The notes under the pieces: generated by a model
Told to the model about the DNA's origin: nothing
The model's database searches: none
Seen by the model: only the letters and a program-made list of their open reading frames with translations
Shown: positions 9,859 through 16,100 of the stretch, in pieces
Numbering within the stretch: the first letter of the stretch is position 1
Layout: each line of letters begins with the position of its first letter
Assembly (NCBI GenBank): GCA_946411385.1
Contig: CAMKDV010000007.1
Span: forward strand, 103,160-167,159
Length of the DNA: 64,000 bases
Direction of reading: 5' to 3'
Origin: an uncultured Bacteroidales bacterium
GTDB lineage: Bacteria > Bacteroidota > Bacteroidia > Bacteroidales > Paludibacteraceae
Translations under genes and position numbers: made by a program

Positions 9859-10157
9859 TTTTTCTCCGAAAAATACCGATATATTCCTATATTTTTGCAA
9901 AATGCGCATAATTTCGCCTGTTTTCCCCACTTTCCTTATCCGGTTATTTCCTATTAAAGAAAGGAGTTCCTTCGAGTCGCTTTCTCATTTTCTAAGGAAC
10001 ACATCTTTTGACAGACGGATTCTTACAGCCGTTGAAAAATATTGGTGACAGACACTTTGTATGATAATGTGTTCATAGCACTATAAATTTCATAATCTAC
10101 GATTCTACAAATCCTCCAAAATAGCACTTAATCGGGCGGATTTGATATATTTCACTC
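9859..10157. other. AT-rich intergenic region
   Basis: About 300 bp between the zinc-ribbon operon promoter and the end of the ATPase gene. It is AT-rich with no convincing open frame. Its right end carries the left arm of the first GGCGGATTT hairpin. No other structure was seen. Confidence 0.5.
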
Positions 10158-10174
10158 CTATTCCCGCCGATTAA
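10128..10174. repeat. GGCGGATTT hairpin A at the ATPase 3' end
   Basis: TTAATCGG-g-CGG (10128-10139) pairs with CCGCCGATTAA (10164-10174), an 11-bp stem with a one-base bulge. The right arm encodes the last residues of the ATPase (NRRE). The left part of this element recurs upstream of the same gene. No T-tail follows on the minus strand. Confidence 0.6.
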
Positions 10175-11606
10175 AGAGCGCATCAAGTGTTATGGATTGT
10201 TGTGCAATACCGGCATATTCATTTTGCTTAATGCCGAAGGACGTTATAAATACCAGATGTGTTATTTTCCGCTTGGGTAAGTGTTCCGATAGCAATTGCA
10301 AGCGCTCACGAAGTGTCAGATCATAGTTTTTATTGATAGCAAACAGACCGTTGGTAAATTTCATTTCACATACATCAACTATATTGTCTGCCCGATCAAT
10401 AATCATATCTATTTGCGTGCCCTTCGTAGATTCATTTCCTTGCAATGCCCACTTAGAAACAGTTGTACTAACTTGTGGTATACCTAAAGCGTGCTTGATT
10501 TGCGTAATGTGATTGAAGCACAACTCCTCAAATGCAAATCCCCGCCATGCATTTATTTGTCCTGACAGAGCATTTTGTTGCCAAAAGTCTGACGGGCGAT
10601 TCTTTCCATCCATAAACGTAAGGAAGAATTGACAAAACGGATCAATCAGTTTGTAGCGTTCCTGACGCTTGCCATCCATATAAGACGTGTAAGGCAACAG
10701 AAAATCGCTCATCACGAGATTCTTAAGCACAGCAGAGAAGTTACCGCCATCGGTTTTGGACATATCCGCTAACAATTGTTGTCGGGTTAAACCTACATGT
10801 GTCTTCCCGATTAGCCGAACAATCTTTATATATTTGTCGGCATTCGAGAACAACGAGCCGAACAATCGCTCAAATTCTTGTTTTAAGGGAGCTTGGTCGG
10901 CAAAGAAAATACTATCAATAGCATGAGGAAGACTTTGCTTTGGTTGCACAAAACTGATATAGTGTGGTATTCCTCCGGCAATCATATAGAACTGTGCTAT
11001 ATCGTATCTGCTCCACTTGACACCTCTGTCCTTTAGCAGTTCTTCCGTTTCGTGCAGACTGAATGGCATTACTTTTATCTCACGTGTGATGCGATTGTAT
11101 AATCCCCCTTTATTGTTGATGATTGATTGTTTCATCCATGATGTTGCCGAACCGCATACAATAAGCATCAAGTTTTCCTGTCTTGCTCCCCAACTGTTCC
11201 AGAAATGCTCAAAGGCAGCAAGGAAGTTAGAGCGTGGAGTGTCTAACCATGGCATCTCGTCTATGAACACAACCTGACGCCTGCCATTCGACTTGTGAAG
11301 CAGCACAGATTTAAGGAGTTCGAACGCATCCAACCAGTTTGTAGGCTGAGGGATATCAGCATCCAACCCACTGCTGCGCAAGGTGATATAAAAAGCGTGT
11401 AGTTGCTCTTGCAATGCGTTCTTTTTAGCATGTAGATGCGGAGACAAACCGGTATGGTAAAATGTAAAACGCGAATTGAAAAGTTCGCTCACAAGATATG
11501 TTTTTCCCACTCGGCGACGACCATATACAGCCACGAACTCAGGACGTTTACTTGCGTACAATTGCTCCAATAAAGCAATGTCATTTTCTCTGCCATAGAT
11601 TTTCAT
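10158..11606 (-). CDS. Archaeal-type ATPase with DUF234 nuclease-like C-terminus
   Basis: 482 residues from the ATG at 11606. Walker A is GRRRVGKT (29-36) and Walker B VVFIDE (112-117). The middle has a winged-helix-like part (THVGLTRQQLLADM). The C-terminal DUF234-like region (~400-430) carries IDMIID and CEMKF, which fit the D...ExK core of a PD-(D/E)XK nuclease fold. The frame stays open 16 codons further upstream, but the promoter lies inside that stretch, so the internal ATG is the start. The family is common in Bacteroidetes and archaea and its role is unknown. The gene is more AT-rich than the operons on either side and is flanked by GGCGGATTT hairpins, which suggests horizontal acquisition. 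Confidence 0.88.
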   Translation of the reverse strand: MKIYGRENDIALLEQLYASKRPEFVAVYGRRRVGKTYLVSELFNSRFTFYHTGLSPHLHAKKNALQEQLHAFYITLRSSGLDADIPQPTNWLDAFELLKSVLLHKSNGRRQVVFIDEMPWLDTPRSNFLAAFEHFWNSWGARQENLMLIVCGSATSWMKQSIINNKGGLYNRITREIKVMPFSLHETEELLKDRGVKWSRYDIAQFYMIAGGIPHYISFVQPKQSLPHAIDSIFFADQAPLKQEFERLFGSLFSNADKYIKIVRLIGKTHVGLTRQQLLADMSKTDGGNFSAVLKNLVMSDFLLPYTSYMDGKRQERYKLIDPFCQFFLTFMDGKNRPSDFWQQNALSGQINAWRGFAFEELCFNHITQIKHALGIPQVSTTVSKWALQGNESTKGTQIDMIIDRADNIVDVCEMKFTNGLFAINKNYDLTLRERLQLLSEHLPKRKITHLVFITSFGIKQNEYAGIAQQSITLDALFNRRE

Positions 11607-11631
11607 AGACTTACCAATTTTGTAAACGCTG

Positions 11632-11663
11632 CAAAGATAGTATTTTTTTTTCAAATATGCAAA
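11632..11663 (-). promoter_or_regulatory. Housekeeping promoter of the ATPase gene
   Basis: Minus-strand TTTG (11663-11660), 20-nt spacer, TATCTTTG (11639-11632). The predicted transcription start, near 11625, is about 20 nt before the ATG at 11606, which settles the gene's start. Confidence 0.8.
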
Positions 11664-11679
11664 TAAAACGCATTAAATC

Positions 11680-11713
11680 GGCGGATTTTACATATTTTTA
11701 TGGCAAATCCGCC
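11680..11713. repeat. GGCGGATTT hairpin B
   Basis: GGCGGATTT (11680-11688) and AAATCCGCC (11705-11713) form a perfect 9-bp stem with a 16-nt AT-rich loop, just upstream of the ATPase promoter. The preceding bases (TTAAATC) also resemble hairpin A. Confidence 0.65.
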
Positions 11714-11731
11714 AAATAAAGATGTCTTATT

Positions 11732-11757
11732 GGGCGGATTTGACATCAAATCCGTCC
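11732..11757. repeat. GGCGGATTT hairpin C
   Basis: GGGCGGATTTGA (11732-11743) pairs with TCAAATCCGTCC (11746-11757), a 12-bp stem with one G-T pair and a 2-nt turn. It is the third element of the set around the ATPase gene. Confidence 0.65.
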
Positions 11758-12011
11758 TATCACAATTGTTTTATAATAGTCTGTCATGGTTGGCTCAATA
11801 GCCTCTTTCCACCATCAAAGGAAGCAGTGTGGTTGCCTTTGGTCGTAATAGCCCCACACAAAAAGGCCAAGATCCGAAGATCTCAACCTTTCTGATATGA
11901 TGCATATATCAATATTACAATACTACAGCTACGCGAGGGATATGCGAGAGCCAAGCGAGGATGCTTTGGTCATTACGGGCTGTCTGTAAGTTGTATAATG
12001 ATGTCATAGGA
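11758..12011. other. Intergenic region between PIN toxin and ATPase gene
   Basis: About 250 bp with no supported gene. It contains the intrinsic terminator at 11858-11893, which serves the toxin-antitoxin transcript, and otherwise unremarkable sequence. Confidence 0.4.
11858..11893 (-). terminator. Intrinsic terminator with UUCG loop (toxin-antitoxin unit)
   Basis: Read on the minus strand, a two-part stem (AGGTTG/GGCCT and AGATC/GATCT) encloses the loop TTCG and is followed by TTTTTGTG. It lies about 120 nt after the PIN toxin stop. A 42-nt block including it recurs with one difference at 12825-12866. Confidence 0.75.
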
Positions 12012-12428
12012 CTATTGCGCCAGCAATTCATGCAAAAAATCGTCAATACCTATTACTTGTACCGGAGGAAATGTAAGATCTTTTAGCACGTCGAAGTGAT
12101 GATCTTCAGATACGATATATTTGGCATTTGCCTTAATGGCACAATCCACGAACTTATTATCGTCCGGATCCACTTTGATGAGTTCAAAATGAAAATAAAC
12201 CTCTATATGCTTGATGTTAGTTCTATTCAGTATAGCCGCGATTACATGTTTGGCTATTTCGCTTGAGCCGGTTTTTTGTGTTATAATCTCTTCGTACTCA
12301 TTTAAGATGTCATCTGTAAAACACAAGCAATACTTACCGCTGATAAAATCTCTCCATATGGGATAGTAGATACTATCGCGTTTCAAGGCAGGAAGCAGGC
12401 AGTTCGTATCAAGAACAATATTATCCAT
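12012..12428 (-). CDS. PIN-domain toxin (putative RNase)
   Basis: 138 residues forming one PIN domain. The acidic residues expected for metal binding are visible: Asp7 in VLDTN, Glu near 45-46 (NEYEE), Asp near 88-93 (PDDNKFVDCA), and Asp in SEDHHF near 107. PIN toxins of this group cut RNA and are held in check by a small partner encoded just upstream. Here the partner ends 3 nt before the toxin ATG. Substrate unknown. Confidence 0.88.
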   Translation of the reverse strand: MDNIVLDTNCLLPALKRDSIYYPIWRDFISGKYCLCFTDDILNEYEEIITQKTGSSEIAKHVIAAILNRTNIKHIEVYFHFELIKVDPDDNKFVDCAIKANAKYIVSEDHHFDVLKDLTFPPVQVIGIDDFLHELLAQ

Positions 12429-12431
12429 ACA

Positions 12432-12650
12432 TTAGCGGTTATAAGCGGTACGCAGATGTTCTTTTGACCACGACTGAATAGTTGAAGTCGATAGTTTGCC
12501 CTCGGTGCACAATTCATCCATTGCATCTAATGCTTTATTTGAAAAATAATCAGCAATTAGATTCCGTATATCAAACAATTCTTTATCGGAAGTGACATGT
12601 GATATACTATCCAAAATTTGCATTTGATATGGAGAAAAAACTTGTACCAT
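12432..12650 (-). CDS. Antitoxin partner of the PIN toxin
   Basis: 72 residues from the ATG at 12650 (MVQVFSPYQMQILDS). The frame is open further upstream to 12752, but the promoter at 12702-12733 lies within that stretch, so only the shorter form can be made from it. Predicted to be largely helical, with a conserved-looking middle (DIRNLIADYFSNKALDAMDE) and a C-terminal part (IQSWSKEHLRTAYNR) likely to contact the toxin. No sequence-level DNA-binding motif is obvious. Assignment rests on operon position, size and the 3-nt spacing. Confidence 0.75.
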   Translation of the reverse strand: MVQVFSPYQMQILDSISHVTSDKELFDIRNLIADYFSNKALDAMDELCTEGKLSTSTIQSWSKEHLRTAYNR

Positions 12651-12701
12651 ACTACTTAACCATTTTGAAGTTTTGAATTGATAATTTTCAATTTCCGCAT
12701 G

Positions 12702-12733
12702 CAAAGGTACGAAAAATATTTGACATTTGCAAA
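12702..12733 (-). promoter_or_regulatory. Housekeeping promoter of the toxin-antitoxin unit
   Basis: Minus-strand TTTG (12733-12730), 20-nt spacer, TACCTTTG (12709-12702). Transcription should start near 12695, 45 nt before the antitoxin ATG. Confidence 0.8.
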
Positions 12734-12828
12734 TATTTCTGGCAAAAAGCATTAAAAATCATTCACATTTATAAATTTTTGGTCATTTTGGGCAATTTTT
12801 GACAGATAAGTCCATTGCCCTCCCCCAC

Positions 12829-12866
12829 ACAAAAAGGCCAAGATCCGAAGATCTCAGCCTTTCTGT
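12829..12866 (-). terminator. Intrinsic terminator with UUCG loop (giant-protein unit)
   Basis: On the minus strand GAAAGGCTGAGATC, TTCG, GATCTTGGCC then TTTTTGTGTG: a strong stem with an extra-stable UUCG tetraloop and a U-run. It ends the transcript carrying the 1912-residue protein and the 50-residue peptide. Nearly identical to the terminator 970 bp to the left. Confidence 0.8.
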
Positions 12867-12902
12867 TTTGCAACGCAAAACGCGTTATGGATAGAGGGTA
12901 GG

Positions 12903-13055
12903 TTAGCCGCCGATGATGTCACCACCGCCGATATTGTCTGTGCCACCACCGGTTGGGATCGGACTTCCGGGTGCTACAGGACTGCCGGATAGCACCATGG
13001 CTTCGGGCAACAAATGCATTTGCTCTACAGCAGGTTGAATATACATTTTCTTCAT
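12903..13055 (-). CDS. 50-residue Gly/Pro-rich peptide
   Basis: Starts MKKMYIQPAVEQMHLLPEAM and continues with a Ser/Gly/Pro segment and three Gly-rich blocks (PTGGGTDN, IGGGD, IIGG). The MKKxYIQPxxE opening is one I recognise from many short Bacteroidetes peptides of unknown role. There is no hydrophobic signal peptide. It lies 84 nt after the giant exported protein and before the terminator, so it is the last gene of that transcript. A larger frame overlapping it in another phase is not credible. Confidence 0.65.
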   Translation of the reverse strand: MKKMYIQPAVEQMHLLPEAMVLSGSPVAPGSPIPTGGGTDNIGGGDIIGG

Positions 13056-13095
13056 AATAGATAGTATTTATTTCATTGGTTAGTTTTGTCCGACC

Positions 13096-13127
13096 GGTCA
13101 ACCGGTCTACCATAAGACCGGTTGACC
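13096..13127. repeat. 13-bp inverted repeat after the giant gene
   Basis: GGTCAACCGGTCT (13096-13108) and its exact complement (13115-13127) around a 6-nt loop, between the giant gene's stop and the 50-residue peptide. There is no U-tract on the minus strand. It may be an RNA-stability or processing hairpin that sets the ratio of the two products. Confidence 0.6.
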
Positions 13128-13139
13128 TGAAGAATCATC

Positions 13140-16100
13140 TTACTTCACCAGACGTCCGGTGGTGTCGTACATCTTCTGTCCGCAGAGGATGAAGAGTTGG
13201 CCATCAATCAGCGTCTTTACAGCTACCTCGGAATTAACGTTCACTTCATCCATGCCTGTAGCCACCTGCTCGCCATTGGTCTGCATCGTCACGCGGCGTC
13301 GACCCGGAGCCGGAGTGCCTTCGTTATATTCAAGAACAGCTGCCATGTTCAAGTAGGCACGGTTGGCACCTACCTTTACATTATCCGTATTTACATAATA
13401 CAATGCATTATTGTAAAGAATGTAGTTATCGTTGCTTCGAGCAATCATCTCCTGCGTGAACGAGCCCACCAGACCGTTGTTGCCTTCTGTTAGAGGAGCA
13501 CCTACAGCACCACCTGTATAAACAACCTTCAGCACTGAAGCCGTTGCATAGAAGAAGTACGGACGACCTGCGTCAAGCGTACCTGTTACTTCCTCAAGGA
13601 TGATACCCGAGCCTTCCTGAGTCTTGCTCAGCACTCTCCAAATTGAAGCACCATCGATATGCGTAACAGCCTTATCCAGACACATGGTGTAGTAGTAACC
13701 TGCAGTCAAGTCGGTACGTGCTTCCGTCCAATCAAGTTCCGGTTCTACAGGAGTATCCTCTTGTAGCGTGTATATTTTAACCGGTTTCTGACTTGCAGTA
13801 CCATAGCAAGAGAAGATTGTACTTCCACTATTATATTGCATTACCGTCTTGCTTCCTGCAGCAGCTACGATGCTTGCAACGCCTTCTTCAATAGAGATAG
13901 TCCATTTTGCGTTATCTAACTCATAGTTTGCAGTCTCCAAGAGGTTATTGCTTGTACCCGAGGTAGCAGATGTCAGATAGTTGCCATTAGATGCCTTGAT
14001 AGCGAACTTGCCTTCACCAGCATCGACAAGGGTGAATACCTTTGTTGCTGCACCCGGATTCAATACATCTTCAGAAAGAGTACTTGCTACAGCAGCACGG
14101 TTGTTGGCATTCTGCTTACCCATCGTGTAGATATCTGCATTGTTAGCGCCCATGATGATAATCTTATCACCGGCAGCTACAGAAGAAGCAAGAACCCAAA
14201 CACCTGTAAGGTCGTCACCTGCCTCGTTTACAGTAATGGTGTACGAAGCATTGCCAGCCTGATAATTATCATTGCCAGCGAAGGTGGCAGTAATCGTTGC
14301 TGTACCTGTTGCATTCGCTACAAGCGATACTACACCGCTTGCATTTACTGTAGCAAGTTCTTCATTATTCGAAGCATAAGTTACTGCTGCCAAGCCGTCA
14401 AAGCCTTCAGCATAACTTAAAACTGACGGAGTGAACGTGTTACCAACGGTCAGCGTAACCTCTGCAGGAGTATAAGCCAATCCGGGATTAGCCTTGCTGT
14501 TGATAACAATATTAGCAGGCTCAATCTCGATTACTTCTGCTATACTTGAATAGTCTGAAGATCCTGCATTAGATGTTGCATAGTTCTTGAAACCGTTAGC
14601 ACTTTCTCTATAGATGAAACTGCGTGCACCAATGTGATAGTACTCATCAGTAGCATTCCAACTCCAGTTGCAAGCAGCATCAGCAACTGTTAAGTCACCG
14701 CCATTAGATGCACCCTTCAAATATTTGTCATCTGCATCTTGGAAAGTAGTGCTCTCTCCATTGGTAATCTTTTTCCATTGGATAGCAGCCTTTTCCTCTG
14801 CACTGGCCACAACAATCTTATCGCCGTCTTTCTCAATCTCAACAGCAGCAGCAGTTTTGTTGCTGATCGAATTGGTCAGAGCATAGAACTTGCTATCATA
14901 CTCTGCAATGATAACTACATTCTTAGCATCAACAGGCTCTGAAACTGTAATGGTGAACGTTGCATTACCTGCTGCATAAGACGCGTTACCTGCAAACGAA
15001 GCAGTAATGACAGCTGTACCCGTTGCATTTTCTACAAGTGATATTACACCTGCGCTAGTAACAGTAGCAACTGCATCGCCACTTACTGCATAAGTAATCG
15101 GGGATAAAGTATGCGGGTTATTAAATGTCGGAGCACTCAATGCTTGACCAACTTCCAGACTTGCTGAATTCGGAGTGTAAGACAATTCAGGATCATCCAG
15201 TACTAACTCTTCGATGTCAGCTGCACTACGCGGCAGAATTTCTTTCGTTGCATCAAACTGCTGATAAATACCTGTTACGTTGTAGTACGTATCTTCTGTC
15301 AATGCATCGTAAGCGAACAATGTGTTGTACGGCTTAATACTGTTAGCACCGTCCGTCAGGTATTCACCATCAAATTGTACGCTATTGATCGTAACAGGAG
15401 CACCGGTATTGATACCGCTGAGTGCACTGATAGCCTTAACTTCCGGAGTTACAGAACCGCCAGTTGCGATATTCAAACCTTCCGTTTCAGAACTCAAGTT
15501 TGTCAACTCAGCAGCGCCTTTATACAACTGAACTTTACATGTAACCGTTCCGCTGAGAACATCACCAACACTAAAGCCCATAGAAGCACCACTATCAAAG
15601 ATAATCAAACCTTTCGTTCCATCGGTTACGAATACGTTCTTTGCATTTGTCGAAACGCCGGATACAACCCAGTTGTTGAATTTAATATTTGCATCAGTAG
15701 CTGTGCTGCCTGCTGCAGTGGCGGCTGCATAGATTTGATCCATCGTGCTCAACGGCAGGTTGATAGTATAAGCAGCTGTTGCGACTGCGGAATTGGCCAT
15801 GCCGCTCTTAACAGCGATAGCCTTAATGGTCATATCCTCGCCAACTTCAATTGCACCGCTATACTGCGTCGAACTTGTTGTCGGGGCGTCACCATTCGTG
15901 GTGTAATAAATCGTTGCGCCGGTGGTTTCAGATGTAATAGTTACGCTCTTAACCTCCGTATAAGTACCTGCTGCCGGCGAGAATGTCGGAGTTTTTACTT
16001 GATCTTGGCAATCGGTAGAATAATCGCTATAAGTAGCTGAACCTTGTGCACTCAGCACTAAGTCATCAATGCAGCGAACTGCAGTGTTCGAACCGTAGAA

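Noticed and set aside
10158..11654. Longer start for the ATPase gene, 16 codons upstream
   Set aside because: The -7 element of its promoter lies within those codons, so they are not transcribed from it.
12919..13113. 64-residue minus-strand open frame near the giant protein gene
   Set aside because: Its sequence is unlike a protein, it contains codons from the inverted repeat, and it overlaps the better-supported 50-residue peptide in another frame.
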